The notes below the pieces were generated by a model. It was given only the letters and a program-made list of their open reading frames with translations. It was not told where the DNA came from and ran no database searches. The position numbers and the translations under genes are program-made. From the IMG/VR virus record IMGVR_UViG_3300018009_000015, positions 1-26,914 of that record: a DNA stretch of 26,914 nt. The stretch is one strand, 5' to 3'. This DNA is from a virus. Numbering within the stretch: position 1 is the first letter of the stretch; each line of letters begins with the position of its first letter. Below are positions 21,239 to 26,914 of the stretch, one piece after another.

Positions 21239-23449
21239 ATGGATGCAAACAACCGAATAAAAATTTATCAACAAACAAATAAACAGCAGATAATTCAGCA
21301 GAAAGTAATTCATTACCCAACATTTATTCCTAGACACTACCAGGAAGAATTGCTGGATGCATTTTTTCTGCTAAAAATGAAGCGCTTCTACTATTTGTGC
21401 CATAGACGTGCTGGCAAAGACATGACTTGTTGGAACCTTATGTGGGGGGCAGCATTGCAGCGAGTGGGTACGTATTTATATCTACTTCCACAGCACAATC
21501 AGTCTCGAAAAGTAATCTGGAAAGGAATGATCGGAGATGGTCGCAGTTTTGTGTCCATGATACCCAAACAGTTAATTAACAAAATAAATAACACCAACAT
21601 GTCAGTTGAATTGATCAACGGTTCGGTTATTCAGCTTGGCGGTGGAAAAAACTTTGATACGTTGATGGGAACAAATCCAGTCGGCATTGTATTGTCAGAA
21701 TTTGCATTACATTCCCCGTTGGTGCTTCCATACTTATCTCCGATACTTGTAGAAAACGGCGGTTGGTTAATCTGCCAAACAACTCCTCGCGGCAAAAATC
21801 ATGCATACAAAACATTTCTAGCAGCAAATAATGATGAAGATTGGTTTGTGCGTAGATGGTCTATTGCCGAAACAAAAAAACATGACGGCACGCCTGTTAT
21901 TTCTGATAAACAAATTGATGCCGAAAGGCGTAGCGGAGTATCTGAAGAATTAATTCGACAAGAATGGATGCTGGATTGGAATATTGGCAATGTGGGCGCA
22001 TATTTCACACAAGAACTTGATGATGCGGAGTATGATGGGCGCATCTGCAATTGGACGATCAATCCAAACTTGCCTGTCTATACTTTCTGGGATTTAGGAA
22101 TATCTGATGCGACAGCTATTTGGTTCATGCAGCCAGATGGCTATGATTTGAAAATGATTTACTACTACGAAGATACTGGAAAAGGGTTTCATCATTACGC
22201 ATGTGTGTTGGATGATTTGAAAGCCAGATTTGGGTTTAAATATAAATATCACTATGCGCCACACGATGCGAAAAATAGACAATGGGGATACACCCCAAGA
22301 AGTACGCTAGCATTGGCCGCCGAGTGTGGAATTACATTTTTGTTAGTACCAAATACCTCTATAGAGACCAGAATACAGGCTGCCAAAGCAATATTTCCAC
22401 AAGTTTGGATCCATCAGGCAAACTGTGCATTGGGGCTTGAAGCACTGAGAAGCTACATGCGGGAGTATGATGAAGAAAATAGATGCTTCAAGGATAAACC
22501 TTTTCACAATTGGGCCTCTCATTGTTTTACTGGCGATACGAAAATAATTACACGAAAAGGAATATGTCAACTAAATAATTTACCAAGGATAGGAGAGGTG
22601 CTAACGATATGTGGATGGAAGCAATACCGGAATGCGAGAATAACACAGAAAAATGCCCAACTTGTGGAGGTTGTGTTCAAAGACGGAACTACGGTGAGAT
22701 GTACGCCGGAGCATTTGTTCATGACGGAGAAAGGGTGGAAATACGCAAAACACCTAACGAAGAATTCATTGATCCGGTCTTCCTTGACCCAATCGTGCAA
22801 TACTTCAATGGAAGCATCTACCGAATATGGCCAAAAGAAGTTTACTTCAAGAAGGGCGGGGCAATACTGCATAGAGAAGTTTGGAAAAGCGCGTTTGGTG
22901 AAATTCCTGAAAAATGCCATATTCACCATAAGGATGGCAACGTGCAAAATAATTTGTTGTCAAACCTTGAGTGTTTACCTGCAACTGAACACTTATCCCA
23001 GTCTTGGCGCATTAGACATGAGGAAACACCTTTTTCCTTCTCAGCAACAGCTAGAGAAAAAGCCACCCTGTGGCACAAATCAGAGGCAGGTAGATTGTGG
23101 CACAAACGATCAGCAGAAAGAACTAAAAATTGGACCAAATGGAAAAAAGAAGATAGGCCATGTGAATTTTGCAAAAAAACATTTGATTGCATTGTTCGGA
23201 AAAGCGGACACATGCAAAAGTTTTGTTCCAACGAATGCAGAGCATCTGCATATAGAGAGCGTAAGAAAGCTGGATTACAGAAATGATGTATGGTGTTTGA
23301 GCGTGCCAGAAGTTGAGCATTTTTCTTTGTCGAATGGAGCTATAGTACACAATTGCTCTGACTCATACTGCTATTTTGCGGTTACATGGAAAGAATCATT
23401 TCAGCGACCTGATCTGAATATGCCAACTACGTATCAAATGGATTTTTGA
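21239..23449 (+). CDS. Large terminase subunit (TerL) interrupted by an intein
   Basis: The extein parts (residues 1-428 and 706-736, 459 aa after splicing) make a full TerL. Walker A is 'CHRRAGKDMT' (Lys60). Walker B is 'GIVLSEF' (Glu154, with Ser where Asp is usual). The coupling motif is 'CQTTPRG' (181-183). The nuclease motifs are 'FWDLGISDATAIW' (Asp285), 'YAPHDA' (Asp343) and the spliced 'WASHCSDSYCYF' (Asp708). The protein packages DNA into the prohead: an ATPase motor plus a cutting nuclease. Residues 429-705 are an intein. No Shine-Dalgarno is evident before the ATG at 21239, which follows the upstream gene by 21 nt; the upstream gene may couple its translation. The last extein segment ends at a convergent gene pair. 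Confidence 0.93.
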   Translation: MDANNRIKIYQQTNKQQIIQQKVIHYPTFIPRHYQEELLDAFFLLKMKRFYYLCHRRAGKDMTCWNLMWGAALQRVGTYLYLLPQHNQSRKVIWKGMIGDGRSFVSMIPKQLINKINNTNMSVELINGSVIQLGGGKNFDTLMGTNPVGIVLSEFALHSPLVLPYLSPILVENGGWLICQTTPRGKNHAYKTFLAANNDEDWFVRRWSIAETKKHDGTPVISDKQIDAERRSGVSEELIRQEWMLDWNIGNVGAYFTQELDDAEYDGRICNWTINPNLPVYTFWDLGISDATAIWFMQPDGYDLKMIYYYEDTGKGFHHYACVLDDLKARFGFKYKYHYAPHDAKNRQWGYTPRSTLALAAECGITFLLVPNTSIETRIQAAKAIFPQVWIHQANCALGLEALRSYMREYDEENRCFKDKPFHNWASHCFTGDTKIITRKGICQLNNLPRIGEVLTICGWKQYRNARITQKNAQLVEVVFKDGTTVRCTPEHLFMTEKGWKYAKHLTKNSLIRSSLTQSCNTSMEASTEYGQKKFTSRRAGQYCIEKFGKARLVKFLKNAIFTIRMATCKIICCQTLSVYLQLNTYPSLGALDMRKHLFPSQQQLEKKPPCGTNQRQVDCGTNDQQKELKIGPNGKKKIGHVNFAKKHLIALFGKADTCKSFVPTNAEHLHIESVRKLDYRNDVWCLSVPEVEHFSLSNGAIVHNCSDSYCYFAVTWKESFQRPDLNMPTTYQMDF
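22591..22598 (+). promoter_or_regulatory. Internal Shine-Dalgarno for the overlapping HNH gene
   Basis: AGGAGAGG lies 10 nt before the ATG at 22609, inside the intein coding sequence, where it encodes Ile-Gly-Glu in the terminase frame. No other start of the terminase frame nearby uses it. It is stronger than the site in front of the terminase itself. Confidence 0.65.
22609..23286 (+). CDS. HNH endonuclease in alternate frame inside the intein, probable homing nuclease (225 aa)
   Basis: This gene lies wholly within the intein in the -1 frame relative to the terminase. Residues 88-127 are an HNH_3-type domain: 'HREVWKSAFGEIPEKCHIHH' followed by 'KDGNVQNNLLSNLECL' and 'TEHLS', with His106, His107, Asp109, Asn111 and Asn115 as expected metal and catalytic residues. 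Residues 185-210 form a zinc finger (Cys185-x2-Cys188 ... Cys206-x3-Cys210) of the type found at the end of phage homing nucleases. The first 60 residues overlap intein block B in the other frame and include Cys16-x2-Cys19-x2-Cys22. The TGA stop at 23284-23286 falls where intein block F begins. The internal ribosome site supports the 22609 start; GTG at 22795 is a later alternative. Confidence 0.85.
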   Translation: MWMEAIPECENNTEKCPTCGGCVQRRNYGEMYAGAFVHDGERVEIRKTPNEEFIDPVFLDPIVQYFNGSIYRIWPKEVYFKKGGAILHREVWKSAFGEIPEKCHIHHKDGNVQNNLLSNLECLPATEHLSQSWRIRHEETPFSFSATAREKATLWHKSEAGRLWHKRSAERTKNWTKWKKEDRPCEFCKKTFDCIVRKSGHMQKFCSNECRASAYRERKKAGLQK

Positions 23450-23470
23450 TGAAAACAGGGGGTTGTTTTG

Positions 23471-23510
23471 TACGCTTGAATGTTTACTACGCTTCAATGG
23501 CTACGCTTCA
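23471..23510. repeat. Three short direct repeats at the convergent gene junction
   Basis: TACGCTTGA (23471-23479), TACGCTTCA (23488-23496) and TACGCTTCA (23502-23510) lie between the terminase stop and the end of the leftward gene; the third includes its stop codon. I see no good bidirectional terminator hairpin here. Confidence 0.6.
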
Positions 23511-23758
23511 GTTTCCATGTAATACATACCTTCATGATTAGCAGTATTGGCATTTTGCACTTCTTGTGCGCCGGAATATTGTCTACAATGAGAGCACATC
23601 CATAGCATTACTTCCCAGCGATTATTTTGTGTGGAAGCATTAGCGGCAACAAACGTATGAATGCCATCAGGATGTAAATGACACCTTGAGTTGTCTAGCC
23701 ATTTTTTAGTCAAAAGTTTTTCATTCAAAGATTTTTCAGTCAAGGATTCTTTGGTCAT
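23501..23758 (-). CDS. Hypothetical small protein with Cys/His pairs (85 aa)
   Basis: I do not recognise the family. The N-terminal 25 residues are Lys/Leu/Glu/Thr-rich with internal repetition ('KESLTEKSLNEKLL'). Next comes a segment with Cys-x-x-His-x3-His ('CHLHPDGIH') and a later 'WMCSHCR', which could bind one zinc ion. I place the start at 23758 rather than the ATG at 23767. It overlaps the stop of the upstream gene as ATGA, and AAAAGG lies about 9 nt upstream. This indicates translational coupling to the 110-aa gene. It is the last leftward gene and converges with the terminase. Confidence 0.6.
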   Translation of the reverse strand: MTKESLTEKSLNEKLLTKKWLDNSRCHLHPDGIHTFVAANASTQNNRWEVMLWMCSHCRQYSGAQEVQNANTANHEGMYYMETEA

Positions 23759-24087
23759 TTCTCGCATCCTTTTTCAATGTCATCATGAAATACATGCATA
23801 AAATGCGGTTCATCGGATAGTTCCCGTTTGATTTCTTGAATATGATGTTTCACTTGATGCAATTCGGTAATTATTTCCCAGCAATTGCCTTTGGTTTCTA
23901 GTTTTTCCGCGCAACCATCAAGTTTTGCTGGCAAAATTTTCATGAGATTTGCTATTTTGAATAAGCGTCTGTTGATGCATTTTTCGGATTCACTTTGCTC
24001 GCACTCATTCGACTTGTACTCGTCCGACTGGTTCTTGTATGTCTGAAATTCTTTTTTGCAATCGCAATTATTTTGTTCATGTTCCAT
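23755..24087 (-). CDS. Hypothetical Cys/Glu/Lys-rich helical protein (110 aa)
   Basis: No family is recognised. The protein starts 'MEHEQNNCDCKKEFQTYKNQ'. It has Cys residues scattered through the N-terminal half, then an amphipathic helical region ('IANLMKILPAKLDGCAEKL', 'ITELHQVKHHIQEIKREL') and a His-rich end. The start at 24087 is chosen over the upstream ATG at 24156 because GGAG stands 7 nt before it and the extension adds an unlikely hydrophobic peptide. It is coupled by ATGA overlap to the next gene. An extended -10 promoter candidate and a hairpin lie in its leader. Its orientation and neighbours place it with the early or recombination genes. Confidence 0.55.
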   Translation of the reverse strand: MEHEQNNCDCKKEFQTYKNQSDEYKSNECEQSESEKCINRRLFKIANLMKILPAKLDGCAEKLETKGNCWEIITELHQVKHHIQEIKRELSDEPHFMHVFHDDIEKGCEK

Positions 24088-24254
24088 TTCACAGCTCCAT
24101 TGTTTAATTGTCAAGTAGAAATTCACCAAAAGAAGCGGCCACAAAGGAGTAAACAAAATGGCCGCTAAAGGAGATATGGACTATCTGAGGTCAGTATAGC
24201 ACAGTTATTTAGAAAGACAGAATTACTAACAAACAAACCTAGAAAGAGACAGAA
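24088..24254 (-). promoter_or_regulatory. Leader with extended -10 promoter and hairpin
   Basis: On the minus strand, TGCTATACT (24201 down to 24193) is an extended -10 element. Downstream, AGCGGCCA (24166-24159) pairs perfectly with TGGCCGCT (24141-24134) across a 17-nt loop and is followed by TTCTTTT. The hairpin may be an attenuator or weak terminator before the 110-aa gene. An imperfect direct repeat TAGAAAG(AG)ACAGAA lies at 24210 and 24240. Confidence 0.45.
24158..24199 (+). CDS. Possible 13-aa leader peptide ORF
   Basis: An AAAGGAG (24143-24149) lies 8 nt before an ATG that opens M-A-A-K-G-D-M-D-Y-L-R-S-V-stop on the + strand, opposite to the surrounding genes. It overlaps the leftward promoter and hairpin. 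The ribosome site is very good, but the ORF is tiny and no + transcript is evident, so chance is quite possible. Confidence 0.2.
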   Translation: MAAKGDMDYLRSV

Positions 24255-24803
24255 CTAAAAAGGTAGAACTTCTTGCTCAATAGGTAGAGCGCTTTCATCA
24301 AAATCTATTAACCACTTGCTAATTATCACTTTGCGTTTAGTTGTGCCATCCTTTCCTAAATATTCTTGTGAATTAATCTCAGCATATCCAGTTCCACCAA
24401 CCAGCATTTTGACAGCACACTTGTTTAAATTCGGAATGTTGAGGCGAAGAGCTTCAGTAACTGCATACGCCTTCTCCTTGTTGTTTGCGTACAGTTTTTC
24501 ATAGATAGTTTTGGTATTTAAGCTATTGTTTACATCTGTTCCCTTCATTTTTAAATTGATATATGGAACACCTTCTTTAGTTATTAGTGGGGAACCATTA
24601 AAATTATCTTTCGTTTCTATCGCTAGCACCTCCATTTTGCAAACAGTTGGCTTGTCTGGCATCCAATTATCGGTGCGCTGACTGCGAGACACAAAAGAAA
24701 AATATTCTTCTTTACCACAAGAAACGCTGTCAATTTCTCCGTCAAATGCGTTTTTCAAATTGTTTATTAAACCATCGGCTAATGCTTTGTTGATATCGTC
24801 CAT
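24255..24803 (-). CDS. Putative single-stranded DNA-binding-like protein (182 aa)
   Basis: There is no certain family match. The case for an SSB-like role is as follows. It follows recT in the same direction after 49 nt. The C-terminus is acidic and ends '...ESALPIEQEVLPF', resembling the SSB tip (acidic stretch then P-F) that docks partner proteins. Residues about 137-168 ('AEINSQEYLGKDGTTKRKVI' then 'ISKWLIDFDE') look like OB-fold strands with a basic loop. The N-terminal half contains 'TVCKMEVLAIETKDNF' and 'GVPYINLKMKG', also strand-like. A strong AAGGAAAG precedes the ATG. In phages, SSB and RecT-type annealing proteins are often encoded together for recombination. An unrelated RecT-partner is the alternative. 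Confidence 0.45.
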   Translation of the reverse strand: MDDINKALADGLINNLKNAFDGEIDSVSCGKEEYFSFVSRSQRTDNWMPDKPTVCKMEVLAIETKDNFNGSPLITKEGVPYINLKMKGTDVNNSLNTKTIYEKLYANNKEKAYAVTEALRLNIPNLNKCAVKMLVGGTGYAEINSQEYLGKDGTTKRKVIISKWLIDFDESALPIEQEVLPF

Positions 24804-24852
24804 AATTTCTTTCCTTGTTTGTTGATTGTTTCATTATTTTTAGATAATTAGT

Positions 24853-25788
24853 TTAACAGTTAACATTTTCTTGTGCGGTATTAACTACCACAATCTTGTT
24901 TGCTTCAATTTCTTCAGAGACAAGTGCACCCTGCTGATTTTGTTGTTTTTTTGCTAATAATATTTTTTCTGCTTGCGCAAATTTAGTGGTAGGCAATTCA
25001 TTAACAGTTCCAACAGCATAGTATTCACGAAAACTCTTAAAAGTATCCTCAGGGTCATGCGTTTCGTTCATTAATTTGATTAAATAAGATGCCTGATTGT
25101 TGCTGATTAATTCAATGGACACTCCAGTTGACCATTCTGTTTTTCCATTATCTATTTTCACGTAGTCTATCGCTTCTTCTCTTGTGATAAATCCGCACAA
25201 AATATCCGCACATCCATCTCTTAACGCAAATCCACGCGCCCTGGCTGGAAGCATGCGTTGAGGATATTCCGTCCATGGACCAGGCTTACCCCACAATTTT
25301 GCACGCTTGGCATCATCCTCAGAAAAACTTCTTTTTACTTCATTTTCCCCAACACGTTTCACACGACAAATATATTTATTTTTGCCTTTGACTTTTGTTT
25401 CTTTGATGTATTCAACTGTTGGATGACTTTTGCATAACGCTAATGCTAAGTCCCCCCACATGGTTGGTTTGCCATTGATCACAGCTGTGTTTTGAAGTGC
25501 CTGCATTGGTTTCAAACCAAGTTCTTGACCGTGCTGCAAAGCAACTACAATATCTCCAGGTTTATTTTGAAATGCACGCGGACAAAATGAAGATTTGGCG
25601 ATTAAGTCAGCACAAATCATAGCTTCTTTCAAGGATGTGACATACATGAAGCCAACATTGTGGGAGCGTGGGGGTTCGACTACTCCGATTGAGCTGCTAT
25701 CCACCCCTGATACGGTGCATGTAGTGCTAGGTAGACTAAATTTTCCGTCATGTGAGGTGCTTGTGTTATCTATATTGCTTCCATGCAT
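24853..25788 (-). CDS. recT: RecT-family single-strand annealing recombinase (311 aa)
   Basis: The protein carries the RecT core at residues 47-180: '[20 protein letters not shown]', '[20 protein letters not shown]', '[19 protein letters not shown]', and later '[20 protein letters not shown]'. These are the hallmark lines of the RecT/Redbeta-like annealing proteins that pair complementary single strands during phage recombination. I use ATG 25788 because GGAG (minus strand, 25798-25795) stands 6 nt upstream. The frame stays open upstream to a GTG at 25974, but without a ribosome site. Residues 1-46 are Ser/Thr-rich and low in conservation signal. No RecE exonuclease is seen; the VRR-NUC gene lies elsewhere. 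The gene heads a leftward run with the SSB-like gene. Confidence 0.92.
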   Translation of the reverse strand: MHGSNIDNTSTSHDGKFSLPSTTCTVSGVDSSSIGVVEPPRSHNVGFMYVTSLKEAMICADLIAKSSFCPRAFQNKPGDIVVALQHGQELGLKPMQALQNTAVINGKPTMWGDLALALCKSHPTVEYIKETKVKGKNKYICRVKRVGENEVKRSFSEDDAKRAKLWGKPGPWTEYPQRMLPARARGFALRDGCADILCGFITREEAIDYVKIDNGKTEWSTGVSIELISNNQASYLIKLMNETHDPEDTFKSFREYYAVGTVNELPTTKFAQAEKILLAKKQQNQQGALVSEEIEANKIVVVNTAQENVNC

Positions 25789-26144
25789 AGTATTCTCCGT
25801 TGATTTCATTCCATTGATTTCATCAAGTTTACCTGATATATATTTTTTGTCCAGAAATAGTTTGGTGGAAATGGCAGAAATAATGGTATTTAGATCGATA
25901 GCTAGAGGTGGGATTTGTTCTTCAGAACAAGTCCTACATGAATTGATAAAACTGTGTGATATATTGATCGGCACTGCTGTGGTGGAAACGAAGCGCGGCT
26001 GGAGATTACCCCAACCGCTAACACAACTTCACACAACAAAAAAGGAAATAGACATGTAGACAATCATTAAACAAAACCAACAAACTTAATCAACCCCTTG
26101 ACCATCACTTGCGTGATTGTCTACACAAAAGGAATGAACGAATT
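25789..26144. promoter_or_regulatory. Divergent control region between recT and the replication gene
   Basis: This is a gene-poor stretch separating leftward recT from the rightward winged-helix gene. It holds TTGTTC-TTCA-GAACAA (25915-25930), a 6-bp inverted repeat of operator shape. It also holds a perfect 12-bp inverted repeat, TGTAGACAATCA (26055-26066) / TGATTGTCTACA (26114-26125), enclosing 47 nt. ATCAC-TTGC-GTGAT (26104-26117) is nested at the right arm. TTGACC (26098-26103) is a possible rightward -35, with a poor -10 overlapping the right arm. Both strands are open to some length here, but neither has a convincing start. Confidence 0.5.
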
Positions 26145-26914
26145 ATGCCTCACAAAAGAAACGATGTCAACCACCCAGCAATAAGCATTAGCACGGTAAC
26201 TGGCAGTGCTAACACACTTGTTTACCCTTCATTGCAAAGCGATAGCCAAAACATAATCAAACGATACCCCGGGAGAGGATATGCTGTGATCCCTAATTCC
26301 ACCTTGGAAGATTTGCGGATCAAAGATTCCCTGGGTTTGCTAGTTTACCTTGTCGGTAAGCCAGATGACTGGACAGTGAGGCATGCTGATTTGACAAGAA
26401 GGTTCGAGTGGAAGAAACACAAAATATACAGATTACTGAAAGAACTTGAGCTAGCCGGTTATCTAAGAAGAACATTCATGAGGGATGAAGGTGGTCATGT
26501 GATTGGTATAGTGAGCCAAATTGCCAACGAATCTATATTTGACTATGAACCGCTACCAAATAAATTCAACAACGAAAAAACTCAATCCACAGATGAATTT
26601 TCACCACTCGCTGAAAATCAGGAAGCGGGTTTACCGCACGCTGATTTCCTGCATGCAGGTAAACTGGATGCAGGAAATCAACACGCATACAAAATAAAGA
26701 GTACTTCTACAAAAGAAATATTTTCTACAAACAAAACAGATCCAACTAGAGAGATCACCTCCAAGTCCAAGTTGGAAGGATGTCTTGAAAAAGAAAAGGC
26801 AGAAGCAGCAGAAGAAGGGGCAGCAAAAGTAGGTGCCAGCACTACCACAGAAACTTCCTCACCGCCAAACCTAACCAGAACGCAACTAAGGCAAGATAAT
26901 CCAAAACCACCATC
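26145..26914 (+). CDS. Winged-helix phage replication protein, 3' end outside window
   Basis: The open frame from ATG 26145 runs without a stop to the window end (at least 256 residues). Residues about 42-115 read 'GRGYAVIPNSTLEDLRIKDS', 'LGLLVYLVGKPDDWTVRHAD', 'LTRRFEWKKHKIYRLLKELE' and 'LAGYLRRTFMRDEGGHVIGI'. This is the winged-helix domain common in phage and plasmid replication initiator-type proteins ('vIPN..l.D..L...A.GLL.yL...PddW'). The remainder is a low-complexity Glu/Ala/Ser/Lys linker, as in initiators with a C-terminal helicase-loader contact. AAAAGGA (26127-26133) gives an 11-nt spacer. It is divergent from recT and carries an origin-like repeat cluster in its coding sequence. 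Confidence 0.78.
   Translation, partial: MPHKRNDVNHPAISISTVTGSANTLVYPSLQSDSQNIIKRYPGRGYAVIPNSTLEDLRIKDSLGLLVYLVGKPDDWTVRHADLTRRFEWKKHKIYRLLKELELAGYLRRTFMRDEGGHVIGIVSQIANESIFDYEPLPNKFNNEKTQSTDEFSPLAENQEAGLPHADFLHAGKLDAGNQHAYKIKSTSTKEIFSTNKTDPTREITSKSKLEGCLEKEKAEAAEEGAAKVGASTTTETSSPPNLTRTQLRQDNPKPP
26613..26680 (+). other. Origin-like palindrome and iteron cluster inside the replication gene
   Basis: TGATTTCCTGCAT (26642-26654) and ATGCAGGAAATCA (26668-26680) are a perfect 13-bp inverted repeat. CCTGCATGCAGG (26648-26659) is a perfect palindrome. ATGCAGGWAA is directly repeated at 26653-26662 and 26668-26677, 15 nt apart. GGTTTACC (26628-26635) mirrors GGTAAAC (26658-26664). A TCAGGAAG (26618-26625) is a related half. 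An A+T-rich tract follows (about 26688-26745), as expected of an unwinding element. The origin role is inferred by analogy with lambda gene O. Confidence 0.5.

Larger units (their letters stand above)
22523..23353 (+). other. Class 1 intein in TerL nuclease motif (277 aa)
   Basis: Block A starts at Cys429 ('CFTGDTKIITRKG'). Block B is 'DGTTVRCTPEHLFMT', with Thr489 and His492. Block F is 'DVWCLSVPEVEHFSLSNG'. Block G ends 'AIVHN' (His704, Asn705), and the first C-extein residue is Cys706. All residues needed for class 1 splicing are present, so splicing should be active. The frame between blocks B and F (about residues 505-683) has no LAGLIDADG or HNH motif and reads like an unstructured, shadow-type sequence. 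An HNH nuclease is instead encoded there in another frame. The insertion splits 'WASH|CSDSY' next to catalytic Asp708, so an unspliced terminase should lack nuclease activity. Confidence 0.92.

Noticed and set aside
24086-24114. A TTGACA-based leftward promoter near 24109-24114
   Set aside because: With 17-nt spacing, the -10 would overlap the start codon of the 110-aa gene and does not match the consensus.
24088-24156. N-terminal hydrophobic extension of the 110-aa leftward protein to ATG 24156
   Set aside because: There is no ribosome site for that ATG, it runs through the leader hairpin, and GGAG is correctly spaced to the internal ATG at 24087.
25595-26059. A 154-residue + strand frame overlapping recT
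   Set aside because: More than half is antisense to conserved RecT sequence. No ribosome site with sensible spacing precedes any ATG, and no domain is recognised.
1-26914. tRNA or rRNA genes
   Set aside because: I saw no cloverleaf-like segment or rRNA signature in the non-coding gaps, most of which are too short.

Overview
The window is a stretch of an AT-rich (about 40% GC by eye) tailed-phage or prophage genome. Its virion genes follow the T7/podovirus pattern: tail tubular protein A, tail tubular protein B, three internal virion (ejection) proteins ending in a 1662-residue protein, then tail fibres with a T7-fibre-like N-terminus, then lysis and packaging genes. The left flank with portal and capsid is outside the window. 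No phage RNA polymerase gene is visible. The rightmost genes (RecT recombinase, SSB-like protein, winged-helix replication protein) resemble the early region of a recombination- and replication-proficient phage more than that of T7 itself. A Gram-negative host is likely from the internal-virion and fibre genes, but the sequence does not name it.

Layout. Positions 1-18587 (+): a repeat-rich fibre, a beta-rich probable structural protein, tail tubular A and B, internal virion proteins B, C and D, and two further fibres. Positions 18588-21217 (+): small genes, namely a DUF6496-like basic protein, an 81-residue unknown, a 24-codon charged mini-ORF, a VRR-NUC nuclease, a lysozyme-like protein, a one-span membrane protein, and a 'YGGRGI-VC-W' family protein in the usual small-terminase position. 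Positions 21239-23449 (+): the large terminase, interrupted by an intein. Positions 23501-25788 (-): a leftward group of RecT, an SSB-like protein and two small unknowns. After a divergent control region, a rightward winged-helix replication protein starts at 26145 and runs off the window end.

The most striking object is the terminase intein at 22523-23353. All splicing blocks look intact (Cys1, block B T..H, C-terminal His-Asn, Cys+1), and it sits inside the nuclease motif, one residue pair before a catalytic Asp. A complete HNH endonuclease with a C-terminal zinc finger is not fused in frame, as is usual. It lies in a different reading frame of the same DNA (22609-23286), with its own strong internal Shine-Dalgarno, and it ends exactly where intein block F begins. 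One DNA segment therefore encodes both the self-splicing protein and, in another frame, the probable homing nuclease.

A second notable structure is a cluster of palindromes and repeats at 26613-26680, followed by an A+T-rich tract, inside the winged-helix replication gene. This recalls the lambda arrangement, in which the origin lies within gene O. The leftward recombination genes and rightward replication gene diverge around a control region with a 12-bp inverted repeat (26055-26066 / 26114-26125).
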